64,000 bases of DNA from Curtobacterium sp. UNCCL20. GTDB taxonomy: Bacteria > Actinomycetota > Actinomycetes > Actinomycetales > Microbacteriaceae. Each line of letters starts with the position of its first letter. Positions within the stretch are counted from its first letter, which is position 1. The notes under the pieces were generated by a model. That model saw only the letters and a list, made by a program, of their open reading frames with translations. It was not told the DNA's origin and made no database searches. This document shows, one piece after another, positions 10,880 through 18,641 of this stretch. The translations under genes were made by a program, and so were the position numbers. The stretch lies in assembly GCF_900101675.1 (NCBI RefSeq), contig NZ_FNKG01000001.1, forward strand, positions 1,409,378 to 1,473,377, read 5' to 3'.

Positions 10880-12268
10880 ATGACGGCGACACCCTCGGCT
10901 GCAGTGCCGCAGCGCACCGACCGACGCGCGCTCGTGTCCTGGGCGCTCTGGGACTGGGGGTCCGCGGCGTTCAACGCCGTCGTCACCACGTTCGTGTTCA
11001 GCACGTACCTGGCGAGCCGCGCCTTCGTCGACCCGGCCCTCGTCGCCGCCGAGGGCTCGTCCGCGCAGGCGAAGGCCGTCGTCGAACGGGAGCTCGCGCA
11101 CAACGCCGCCGCCGTCTCGACCGCCCTGACCATCGCCGGTATCGTCGTCGCGCTGGTCGCCCCCGCGGTCGGCCGCCTCGCCGACTCGTCCGGTCACCGT
11201 CGGCGGTCCGTCCTCATGGCGACCATCGGCATCGTACTGTCCATCGGCGGCATGGTCTTCGTCGCCCCGAGCCAGCCGTTCCTGCTGCTCGGCGCCGCAC
11301 TGCTCGGCATCGGCACGGTGGCGTACGAGATCGCGAGCGTCGGCTACAACGCGATGCTCGGCCAGGTCGCGTCGGGGGAGCAGAAGGGCCGCGTGTCCGC
11401 GATCGGCTGGGCGGCCGGCTACTTCGGCGGGATCGTGCTGCTGGTCCTGCTCCTCGTGCTCTGCATCCAAGACTTCGGCGTCCCCGGCGTCGGCGGGCTC
11501 CTGCAGTTGCCCGCCACCGTCGCGTCCGGGCAGTGGGACGTCCGTGTGGCGATCGGCATCGCGGCGATCTGGCTCGCCGTGAGCTCGATCCCGCTGTTCG
11601 TCACCGTGTCCGAGGCCCCGCCCGGACCAGCCCGCACCAGCGGCGTGTTCGGTGCCTACGCGGACCTCGGCCGGGACATCGCCCGCCTCTGGCGGGAGCG
11701 GCGGAACGTGCTCGCGTTCCTGCTCGCGAGCGCGGTGTTCCGCGACGGCGTCGGCGCGGTGTTCACGTTCGGCGGGATCATCGCCGGCCAGGTGTTCGGG
11801 TTCAGCCCGTCGCAGGTGATCCTGTTCGCGATCGCCGCGAACGTGGTCGCCGGCGTGGCGACGTTCCTCTCCGGTCGACTGGACGACCGGTTCGGCTCCC
11901 GCGCCGTCATCACCGTCTCGCTCGTCGGACTCGTGGTCACCGGGCTCGGGGTGTTCCTCATCGGGAACGCGACCTCGGGGTTCTGGATCCTCGGGCTGAC
12001 GCTCGCCGTGTTCGTCGGACCGGTGCAGGCGTCCTCGCGGGCGTACCTGGCGCGGCTCGCGACGCCCGGCCGCGAGGGGGAGCTCTTCGGCCTCTACGCC
12101 ACCACCGGGCGTGCGGCGTCGTTCCTCGCGCCGGCGCTGTTCGGCATCGCGGTGACGATCGGCGGGTCGACGCGGTTCGGCATCATCGGCGTGGTCGTGG
12201 TGCTCGTGGCGGGGTTGGTCCTGATGGCGTTCGTGCGGCGGGAGCGCGCGGAGGCCGGTCCGCGCTGA
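10880..12268 (+). CDS. MFS transporter, UMF1 / Atg22-like family
   Basis: A 462-residue membrane protein with about 12 predicted transmembrane segments. WALWDWGSAAFNAVV at the N-terminus is the signature of the UMF1 (vacuole effluxer Atg22-like) family. The cytoplasmic loop VGRLADSSGHRRR is the MFS motif A region and GRLDDRFGSR is its second-half counterpart. The bacterial substrates of this family are unknown; export of amino acids or sugars has been suggested by similarity only. It has its own -10 box and is separate from the sugar operon upstream. Confidence 0.85.
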   Translation: MTATPSAAVPQRTDRRALVSWALWDWGSAAFNAVVTTFVFSTYLASRAFVDPALVAAEGSSAQAKAVVERELAHNAAAVSTALTIAGIVVALVAPAVGRLADSSGHRRRSVLMATIGIVLSIGGMVFVAPSQPFLLLGAALLGIGTVAYEIASVGYNAMLGQVASGEQKGRVSAIGWAAGYFGGIVLLVLLLVLCIQDFGVPGVGGLLQLPATVASGQWDVRVAIGIAAIWLAVSSIPLFVTVSEAPPGPARTSGVFGAYADLGRDIARLWRERRNVLAFLLASAVFRDGVGAVFTFGGIIAGQVFGFSPSQVILFAIAANVVAGVATFLSGRLDDRFGSRAVITVSLVGLVVTGLGVFLIGNATSGFWILGLTLAVFVGPVQASSRAYLARLATPGREGELFGLYATTGRAASFLAPALFGIAVTIGGSTRFGIIGVVVVLVAGLVLMAFVRRERAEAGPR

Positions 12269-12290
12269 TCACGGTGGCGCGGGCCGCGGC

Positions 12291-12390
12291 GGGTCGCGGC
12301 GCGGCCCGGCGTGGTGCGTCGCGGTGCGTCGCGGTGCGGCGCTGTGCGGCGCGGTCCGGCGTGGTGCGTCGCGGTGCGGCGCTGTGCGGC
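12291..12390. repeat. 10-bp tandem repeat array upstream of glmU
   Basis: From 12301 to 12390 the sequence falls into nine 10-base units close to GCGGTGCGGC, with weaker units before. A block of three units (GTGGTGCGTC, GCGGTGCGGC, GCTGTGCGGC) recurs at the end. A half palindrome copy follows directly at 12388-12400. The array lies between the MFS stop and glmU and I see no gene in it. Confidence 0.75.
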
Positions 12391-12400
12391 CTGGAGGCGC
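12388..12400. repeat. half copy of the dispersed palindrome
   Basis: GGCCTGGAGGCGC, one arm of the family. No matching second arm is found within 100 bases downstream. The glmU start is at 12498. Confidence 0.6.
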
Positions 12401-12497
12401 AGCTCGCCGTCCCTCCACAGCTGCGGTTCTCCGCGTGGTTCTGCACAGGGCCGTGGTGCGGGGCACCTCAGGCGGTCGCGTGCGCCAGGATGGAGCC

Positions 12498-13925
12498 ATG
12501 ACCGACCAGCGGATCGCCGTCGTCGTCCTCGCCGCCGGGCAGGGCACGCGCATGAAGTCGTCCACCCCCAAGGTGCTGCACCGCCTCGCCGGCCTGCCGC
12601 TCATCGCCCACGTGCTGCGGACGGCGTCGTCCCTCGACCCGGAGCACGTCGCCGTCGTCGTGCGGCACGAGCGCGACCGCGTCGCGGCCGAGGTCGTCGA
12701 GCGCGCGCCGGACGCCATCGTCGTCGACCAGGACGACGTCCCCGGCACCGGACGCGCGGTCGAGGTCGCCGTCCAGGCGCTCCCCGCCGACTTCGACGGT
12801 GCCGTCGTCGTGCTCTCCGGCGACGTCCCGCTGCTCGACGCCGAGTCCCTCCGTCGTCTCGTCGACGCACACCTCGGTGCCGCCAACGCCGCCACCCTCG
12901 TCAGCGCGATCGCACCCGACCCGACCGGCCTCGGGCGCGTCGTGCGAGATGCGGCCGGCGCGTTCGTCGGCGTCGTCGAGCACAAGGACGCCAGCGCCGA
13001 GCAGCTGACCATCACCGAGGCGAACGCCGGCATCTACGCGTTCGACGTCGCGCACCTCCGGGCCGTGCTGCCGACGCTCACCACCGCGAACGCGCAGGGC
13101 GAGAAGTACATCACCGACGCGCCGAGCCTCATCGCCGACCGCGGTGGCCTCGTCGACGTCGTGACCCTGACCGACCCGTGGCTCGTCGCCGGCATCAACG
13201 ACCGCGCGCAGCTCTCCGACGCCGCCCGAGAACTCAACGCCCGGATCGTCCGCCGGCACCAGGTCGCCGGCGTCACCGTGCAGGACCCGGCCACGACCTG
13301 GATCGACCTCGACGTGTCGATCGAACCCGACGCCGAGGTCCTCCCGGGCACCCAGCTCATCGGCGCGACCGCGATCGCCACCGGCGCGGTCGTCGGGCCG
13401 GACACCACGCTCCGCGACACCGAGGTCGGTGCCGGAGCCGTCGTGAACCGGGTCGACGCCACCCTCGCCGTCATCGGTGACGGTGCGTCGGTCGGCCCCT
13501 TCGCGTACCTGCGCCCGGGCACGATCCTCGGCGACCAGGGGAAGATCGGCACCTTCGTCGAGACGAAGAACGCCACGATCGGCCGGGGCAGCAAGGTCCC
13601 GCACCTGTCGTACATCGGCGACGCCGAGGTGGGCGAGGACTCCAACATCGGAGCCAACACGATCACCGCGAACTACGACGGCGTGCACAAGCACCGCACC
13701 GAGGTCGGGTCGAACGTCCGTACAGGCTCGCACAACGTGTTCGTCGCCCCGGTTAGGATTGGGGACGGGGCGTACACCGGCGCGGGTACGACCGTCCGCA
13801 AGGACGTACCGGCCGGGTCGCTGGCCATCAGCTACGCCCCACAGCGCAACACCGACGGATGGGTCGAGGAACACCGACCCGGCTCGCCGGCGGCCGAGGC
13901 TGCTCGGCGCGCGAACGGCGAATAG
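12498..13925 (+). CDS. glmU: bifunctional UDP-N-acetylglucosamine pyrophosphorylase / glucosamine-1-phosphate N-acetyltransferase
   Basis: A 475-residue enzyme making UDP-GlcNAc for peptidoglycan. The N-terminal uridyltransferase domain has LAAGQGTRMKSSTPKVLH, GDVPLLD and the conserved ITEANAGIYAF. The C-terminal left-handed beta-helix holds the acetyltransferase, with YLRPGT, FVETKNA and NYDGVHK motifs. Length equals the family norm. ATG 12498 follows GGATGGAG, and CAGGAT at 12486-12491 could also act as a close -10 box. It is followed by prs, the usual partner in actinobacteria. Confidence 0.97.
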   Translation: MTDQRIAVVVLAAGQGTRMKSSTPKVLHRLAGLPLIAHVLRTASSLDPEHVAVVVRHERDRVAAEVVERAPDAIVVDQDDVPGTGRAVEVAVQALPADFDGAVVVLSGDVPLLDAESLRRLVDAHLGAANAATLVSAIAPDPTGLGRVVRDAAGAFVGVVEHKDASAEQLTITEANAGIYAFDVAHLRAVLPTLTTANAQGEKYITDAPSLIADRGGLVDVVTLTDPWLVAGINDRAQLSDAARELNARIVRRHQVAGVTVQDPATTWIDLDVSIEPDAEVLPGTQLIGATAIATGAVVGPDTTLRDTEVGAGAVVNRVDATLAVIGDGASVGPFAYLRPGTILGDQGKIGTFVETKNATIGRGSKVPHLSYIGDAEVGEDSNIGANTITANYDGVHKHRTEVGSNVRTGSHNVFVAPVRIGDGAYTGAGTTVRKDVPAGSLAISYAPQRNTDGWVEEHRPGSPAAEAARRANGE

Positions 13926-13985
13926 AACTCGGCGACCACCCGTCGTCGGCATCGACCCCACGGGGTCAGGGAGTGAGCACCGCAC

Positions 13986-14963
13986 TTGTCCGGAATCAAA
14001 ACGACCGGCCAGAAACGACTCGTCCTCGTGTCGGGACGCGCACACCCGGCGCTCTCGGCCGAGATCGCCGAGGAACTCGGGGTCGAGCTCGTCCCGACGG
14101 ACGCACGGACCTTCGCGAACGGGGAGCTCTACACCCGCTTCGACGAGTCGGTCCGCGGCTGTGACGCCTTCGTCATCCAGTCGCACACCGCACCGATCAA
14201 CGAGTGGCTCATGGAGCAGCTCATCATCGTCGACGCCCTGAAGCGTGCCTCCGCGAAGCGCATCACCGTCGTCGCACCGTTCTACCCCTACGCCCGCCAG
14301 GACAAGAAGGGCCGCGGACGTGAGCCGATCTCGGCGCGTCTCGTCGCCGACCTGTTCAAGGCCGCCGGTGCGCACCGCATCATGAGCGTCGACCTGCACG
14401 CCGCGCAGATCCAGGGCTTCTTCGACGGCCCCGTCGACCACCTGTTCGCGATGCCCGTCCTGCTGCAGCGCTTCCAGCAGATCCTCGACCCGTCGACGCT
14501 CACCGTGGTCTCCCCGGACATGGGCCGCGTGCGCGTCGCCGACATCTGGTCCGAGAAGCTCGGTGCGCCGCTCGCCATCATCCACAAGCGGCGCGACCCG
14601 CTCGTGCCGAACCAGGTCACCGTGCACGAGATCGTCGGTGACGTCTCCGGCCGGGTGTGCCTGCTCGTCGACGACCTCATCGACACGGGTCGCACGATCG
14701 CCAAGGCAGCCGAGGCGCTCAAGGAAGCCGGTGCCACCGGCGTCGTCGTCGCCGCGACGCACGCCGTGTTCTCCGACCCCGCGACCGAACTGCTGCAGAG
14801 CGAGTTCATCGACCGGGTCGTCGTCACCGACACCCTGCCGCTGCCGGAGGAGAAGCGCTGGGACCGCCTCGAGGTCCTGCCGATCGCTCCGCTCATCGCA
14901 CGCGCCATCCACGAGGTCTTCGACGACGGGTCGGTCACCTCGATGTTCGACGGTGCTGCTTGA
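13986..14963 (+). CDS. prs: ribose-phosphate diphosphokinase (PRPP synthetase)
   Basis: A 325-residue enzyme that makes PRPP from ribose 5-phosphate and ATP for nucleotide, His and Trp synthesis. YARQDKKGRGREPIS (ATP/flexible loop) and the PRPP-binding motif DDLIDTGRT are intact. The start is TTG 13986 with AGGGAG about 12 bases upstream; the protein then begins SGIKTTGQKR as in relatives. It lies 60 bases after glmU, as in most actinobacteria, and overlaps the next gene by TTGA. Confidence 0.96.
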   Translation: MSGIKTTGQKRLVLVSGRAHPALSAEIAEELGVELVPTDARTFANGELYTRFDESVRGCDAFVIQSHTAPINEWLMEQLIIVDALKRASAKRITVVAPFYPYARQDKKGRGREPISARLVADLFKAAGAHRIMSVDLHAAQIQGFFDGPVDHLFAMPVLLQRFQQILDPSTLTVVSPDMGRVRVADIWSEKLGAPLAIIHKRRDPLVPNQVTVHEIVGDVSGRVCLLVDDLIDTGRTIAKAAEALKEAGATGVVVAATHAVFSDPATELLQSEFIDRVVVTDTLPLPEEKRWDRLEVLPIAPLIARAIHEVFDDGSVTSMFDGAA

Positions 14964-15739
14964 CCGCACCCGCACGTGACGCGCTCGCGGCCCGACTCCG
15001 GGCCGCGGGCAGCGTCTTCGCCGAGGACGAAGCGGACCTGCTCCTCGAAGCCGGCGACGGTGACCCTGCGCGGCTGCGCTCGATCGTGCAACGGCGGCTC
15101 GGTGGCGAGCCGCTGGAGTACGTCCTCGGCTGGGCGGCGTTCGACGGGCACCGGATCCGAGTAAGCCCGGGCGTCTTCGTTCCACGGGCCCGGACGACCG
15201 TCGTCGTCGAGCAGGCCGCCCGACGGCTGCAGCGGTACGACCGCGTCGTCGATCTCTGCTGCGGCGCCGGTGCGATCTCGGTCGCGCTGCTCGGTCGTGT
15301 CGGCGCGCTCGACCTCGTCGCATCGGACGTCGACCCCGACGCGGTGCACGTGGCGGCCGAGAACATCGGGGACCGGGGCATCGTCGTCGCGGGGGACCTC
15401 TTCGCGCCGCTGCCCGATCGGTTCCGCGGTGTCGTCGACGTCATCGCGGTGAATGCTCCCTACGTGCCGACAGCGGCCATCGCGATGATGCCGTCCGAAG
15501 CGCGTGACCACGAGCACCGTGTCGCACTCGACGGGGGAGCGGACGGGCTCGACCTCCACCGGCGGATCGCGGCCGAGGCCGGAGCGTGGCTACGGCCGGG
15601 CGGGGTGGTCGTCATCGAGGTGTCGGAGGCGCAGGCTCCCGATTCGGCCGCGGCATTCGAGGCCGCTGGGTTCGTCGCCACCGTCGAGTCCGACGACGCA
15701 GTCGACGGCACTTGCGTCGTGGCGACCCGTCCGTCCTGA
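14960..15739 (+). CDS. PrmC/HemK-related methyltransferase
   Basis: A 259-residue SAM-dependent methyltransferase. Residues 1-70 form a short helical domain (PLEYVLGWAAF matches the PrmC linker). VDLCCGAGAISVALL is the SAM motif I. The catalytic motif reads NAPYVP instead of the NPPY of true PrmC/HemK, which places it in the actinobacterial PrmC-related subgroup of unknown substrate. The start TTG 14960 overlaps the prs stop (TTGA). Glutamine-N5 methylation of a protein is likely by family, but release factors need not be the target. Confidence 0.82.
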   Translation: MTAPARDALAARLRAAGSVFAEDEADLLLEAGDGDPARLRSIVQRRLGGEPLEYVLGWAAFDGHRIRVSPGVFVPRARTTVVVEQAARRLQRYDRVVDLCCGAGAISVALLGRVGALDLVASDVDPDAVHVAAENIGDRGIVVAGDLFAPLPDRFRGVVDVIAVNAPYVPTAAIAMMPSEARDHEHRVALDGGADGLDLHRRIAAEAGAWLRPGGVVVIEVSEAQAPDSAAAFEAAGFVATVESDDAVDGTCVVATRPS

Positions 15740-15800
15740 GCGCTGCGCGCCGTGCGCGACGCGCCGTGCGCGCTGCGCGCGCTGCGTCGCGCGCGCGCCC
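15740..15800. repeat. GCGC-rich simple sequence
   Basis: Sixty bases after the methyltransferase stop are built of GCGCTGCGCGC, GTGCGCG and CGCGCGCGC runs. The alternating purine-pyrimidine pattern could adopt unusual structure. No coding signal is seen. Confidence 0.6.
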
Positions 15801-15809
15801 GTCCCCCAT

Positions 15810-15874
15810 CCGGTGAGATCGCAGTCCGGCGCGCGAAGACGTGCCGGATCACCGTCGAAACGCGATCTCACCGG
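15810..15874. terminator. nested palindrome between convergent genes
   Basis: CCGGTGAGATCGC (15810-15822) and GCGATCTCACCGG (15862-15874) are perfect 13-base arms. Inside them TCCGGC (15825-15830) pairs with GCCGGA (15843-15848). It lies between two convergent genes, so it can serve as a two-way terminator. The sequence is unrelated to the GGCCTGGAGGC family. Confidence 0.6.
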
Positions 15875-15957
15875 GGTGCTGACTGCGCGTGGCGGACCGG
15901 TGGCGTGACGCCCGAGCCCGGCCGACTCGGGGACGCGAGTGTGCACGCGTCGGCCCC

Positions 15958-15976
15958 ACGTGCCTCCAGGCCGACG
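15958..15976. repeat. half copy of the dispersed palindrome
   Basis: ACGTGCCTCCAGGCCGACG. The full GGCCTGGAGGC left arm is missing, but CGTCGGCC at 15948-15955 pairs with GGCCGACG at the right end, leaving a small hairpin. It lies between the two convergent genes. Confidence 0.6.
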
Positions 15977-16029
15977 TCGAGCAGGCTGACGCCCATGAGT
16001 CGACGTCGGCGGGCCGGCCGAGCCGAGGC

Positions 16030-17610
16030 TCAGGACGCCCGCACCTCGACCGTGTGCCACCCGGAGGCGCCATCGGGCGCCGGTGGCCGCTCGACGCTGG
16101 TCTGGACCTCGCCGTCGGCGCTGATCGCACGCACCTGGATGCGGTGCGACCCCTTCTTCGGCGTCCAGCGGTAGACCCACTGCCGCCACGTGTCCGCGGA
16201 CACGGAGTCCGCGAGGGTGGCGTCCTGCCACGCGCCGTCCCCCACGCGGACCTGCACGCCCTTCACTCCCGTGTGGGGCTGCCACGCGACCCCGGCGATT
16301 GCGACGGTCGAGCCGGCGTTCACCGTCGAACCGTCGCGGGGTGTGTCGATGCGGGACTCGAGTTTGACCGGCCCGCGCTCCGACCAGCCACGAGGCGTCC
16401 AGTAGCCCTGCGCCTCCGAGAACCGGGTCACCTCGAGCTCGATCACCCACTTCGTCGCCGACACGTAACCGAACAGACCGGGGACCACCATCCGCACCGG
16501 GAACCCGTGCTCGGGCGGCAGCGGCTCACCGTTCATCCCGACCGCCAGGAGTGCCGCGGTCCCGTCGTCCTGCAGCACGTCGAGCGGCGTCCCCGCGGTG
16601 AACCCGTCGACACTCCGGGACAGCACCATGTCCGCGCCGTCGTGGGGCGACGCCCGCTCGAGCAGCTTCCGGATCGGGTACCCGAGCCACAGCGCGTTGC
16701 CGATCAGGTCACCGCCGACCTCGTTCGAGACGCAGCTCAGCGTGGCGTGGTGCTCCTCCAGTGGCAGGGCGAGCAGCTCGTCCCAGGTGAGCTCGACCTC
16801 GTGGTCGACGGCACCGTGGATGCGGATCTTCCAGTCCGCGGTGTCGACGGAGGGCACACGCAGTGCGGTGTCGATCCGGTAGAAGTCCGCGTTCGGAGTG
16901 ACGTAGGGGGTGATCCCGGCGACGTGGAGCGAAGCGCCGGTGGGGACGGCCGGGGCAGCAGTCGCCGGGGACGGGAGCTTGATCGCTCGCCGGACCGCCG
17001 CTGCCGCCTGCATGCCCGAGGAGCCCAGCCTCGACGCCGTGCCCACGACGACCGCGAGCGCAGCCGCCGTGACGCCCCAGGTGAGGAACGCGCGCCGTTC
17101 GGCCGATGCCGGGCGTGGTGCGGCCGACGGGACCGCCTCGGCGGCTTCCCACCGCCGGAGCCGCGTCGCGAGGGTCCGGAGTACGAGCACTGCGGCGGCG
17201 ACCCCGAGGACCGAGGGAGCACCGTCGAACGTGCCGCTGCCGGACCGGGTGCTCACCGCGATCAGGGAGAGGACGCCCCCGACCGCGAACACGAGGGCAC
17301 CGAACGGCGGACGAGCCCGTTCGAGGACGCCGGCAGCGGCGCTGACCACGGCGACGATCACGCCCATGAGCACGAAGAGCGCGACCTTGTCGCCCGTGCC
17401 GAAGAGCGCGACCATGAGGTCCTTCGCGCCGCGCGGTGCGAGGTCGATGACGGCGGAGCCCACCGCGACCAGGGGGCTGCCCGCGCCGCCGAGGACGAGG
17501 GCGCCGAGCTCCGCCGCTGCGAAGAACGCCGCAGCGGCGACGAGCCCCGACGCAGCAGCGAACAGCACCGGACGCCGGGTCCTCGGAGTGGTGTCGTGGT
17601 CGATGGTCAC
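16030..17610 (-). CDS. membrane-anchored molybdopterin oxidoreductase (sulfite oxidase family)
   Basis: About 526 residues. Residues 1-200 contain about five transmembrane segments, the last at TWGVTAAALAVVVGTA. The catalytic domain follows, with the molybdenum ligand Cys in HATLSCVSNEVGG and the cofactor region PVRMVVPGLFGYVSATKW. The C-terminal 110 residues match the Mo-co dimerisation domain. The active domain should face outside the membrane. The start is GTG 17610 (TIDHDTTPRTRR): a TACGCT box ends exactly 6 bases before it, so the mRNA is probably leaderless. The electron acceptor and substrate cannot be told; these proteins are often annotated as sulfite oxidase or sulfoxide reductase-like. 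Confidence 0.85.
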   Translation of the reverse strand: MTIDHDTTPRTRRPVLFAAASGLVAAAAFFAAAELGALVLGGAGSPLVAVGSAVIDLAPRGAKDLMVALFGTGDKVALFVLMGVIVAVVSAAAGVLERARPPFGALVFAVGGVLSLIAVSTRSGSGTFDGAPSVLGVAAAVLVLRTLATRLRRWEAAEAVPSAAPRPASAERRAFLTWGVTAAALAVVVGTASRLGSSGMQAAAAVRRAIKLPSPATAAPAVPTGASLHVAGITPYVTPNADFYRIDTALRVPSVDTADWKIRIHGAVDHEVELTWDELLALPLEEHHATLSCVSNEVGGDLIGNALWLGYPIRKLLERASPHDGADMVLSRSVDGFTAGTPLDVLQDDGTAALLAVGMNGEPLPPEHGFPVRMVVPGLFGYVSATKWVIELEVTRFSEAQGYWTPRGWSERGPVKLESRIDTPRDGSTVNAGSTVAIAGVAWQPHTGVKGVQVRVGDGAWQDATLADSVSADTWRQWVYRWTPKKGSHRIQVRAISADGEVQTSVERPPAPDGASGWHTVEVRAS

Positions 17611-17616
17611 GGGCTG

Positions 17617-17622
17617 AGCGTA
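17617..17622 (-). promoter_or_regulatory. -10 box for the molybdopterin oxidoreductase, leaderless
   Basis: TACGCT on the minus strand, 6 bases before GTG 17610, with no ribosome site between. Confidence 0.45.
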
Positions 17623-17774
17623 GGTCGCCCGTGCCGCGTGTGGGCTGACAGCGGTGCACACTGTGGACGGACGGCGACGGCCCGGACCCTGTGGAGGAGC
17701 ATCGTCGGTCGTTCACCGCGGGGCTTCGTCGGGCGTTCACCAGGGCTCGGCAGCCGATCCCGAGCGGGGCGTGC

Positions 17775-17780
17775 GAGGAT
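17775..17780 (+). promoter_or_regulatory. -10-like box for the gene at 17787
   Basis: GAGGAT ends 6 bases before GTG 17787, the same spacing as other leaderless genes here, although the hexamer departs from TANNNT at its first base. Confidence 0.3.
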
Positions 17781-17786
17781 CGGGGT

Positions 17787-18476
17787 GTGCTGAGGCGTCC
17801 CGATCGAGTTCCGCGCTTCAGCCGCGCCCGACGGCGGGAGCGCCGCCCGATGTCACCCGCCCGGCGTTTCCTCGCGCTCCGCTGGGCCATCGTCGGGGTC
17901 TGGGCCGCACTGCTCACGGCGCGCGTCATCGTCGTCGCGGTGTCACCCGACGCGGATCTCACCTTCTTCGGCATCGCTGAGGTCGTCTCGATCGCACTCG
18001 GTTTCGCCGTGATCGCCGTCGCAGTGGTGCGTGGCCAGTCGATGCGACGCCGCCACGAGGACGAAGCGCTCGCCCTGGCGATCCGGCGCATCGACCCCAC
18101 CGTCTGGCTCGTCCCCGCGGCGCCCACCGCCGAACTGCGGTCCTCGATCGAGACGATCCGACCCGAGGTCTCGCTGGGGCACCGGGTCACGTGGGCCTTC
18201 GGTGCGACCGAGGCCTCCCTGTGGGAACTCGAGGAGCGTCGTGCCACCCGGCTGCTCGTGATCCGGTGGAGCCGCATGGTGCACGTCGGCCTCGAGGACG
18301 TGCAGGGCGACGGCCGGTCGTGGGCGATCGCGATGCACTACGTCCGGCCGGACGACACGACGGCCGTGGCGACCTTCTTCGTCCGATCGGCCCCGGGCTC
18401 CCGACGCATGCTCGGTCGGGGCCCGCGGCTCGAACGGCTCGTCGCCGACCTGGCACGCGAACGCATCGTGGCGTAG
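17787..18476 (+). CDS. uncharacterised membrane protein with two TM segments
   Basis: About 229 residues. A basic N-terminus is followed by two hydrophobic segments (ALRWAIVGVWAALLTARVIV and ISIALGF-AVIAVAVV region). A soluble C-terminal domain of about 130 residues, mixed alpha/beta with RMVHVGLEDVQGDGRSWAI, ends the protein. I do not recognise a family. GTG 17787 is chosen from the -10-like box 6 bases upstream; ATG 17850 (208 residues) is the alternative. It is convergent with gnd, with a tandem repeat and terminator between. Confidence 0.6.
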   Translation: MLRRPDRVPRFSRARRRERRPMSPARRFLALRWAIVGVWAALLTARVIVVAVSPDADLTFFGIAEVVSIALGFAVIAVAVVRGQSMRRRHEDEALALAIRRIDPTVWLVPAAPTAELRSSIETIRPEVSLGHRVTWAFGATEASLWELEERRATRLLVIRWSRMVHVGLEDVQGDGRSWAIAMHYVRPDDTTAVATFFVRSAPGSRRMLGRGPRLERLVADLARERIVA

Positions 18477-18498
18477 CGGAGCTCCGCCGCCCACCGCA

Positions 18499-18558
18499 CA
18501 CACGACAAGGCGAACGCCCACACGGCAAGGCGGAAGACACGCACGACAAGGCGGAAGG
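18499..18558. repeat. three-copy 20-22-bp tandem repeat
   Basis: CACGACAAGGCGAAC, CACGGCAAGGCGGAA and CACGACAAGGCGGAA start near 18501, 18521 and 18543. They lie in the gap between convergent genes, just before the terminator. Confidence 0.65.
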
Positions 18559-18582
18559 CCCCGCCGATCGGCGGGACCTTCC
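18553..18582. terminator. two-way terminator between the membrane protein gene and gnd
   Basis: GGAAGG, CCGCCGATCGGCGG and CCTTCC form one nearly perfect 30-base hairpin. The position between two convergent stops makes a bidirectional terminator likely. Confidence 0.7.
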
Positions 18583-18641
18583 CTGGCGCTGTCGTCGCGC
18601 AGTCTCGGTCGTCGACCACAGCTCCGCGCGGTCGTCGGCGG

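Noticed and set aside
12468..15323. 951-residue antisense frame over glmU and prs
   Set aside because: Shadow frame; both plus-strand genes are complete and conserved.
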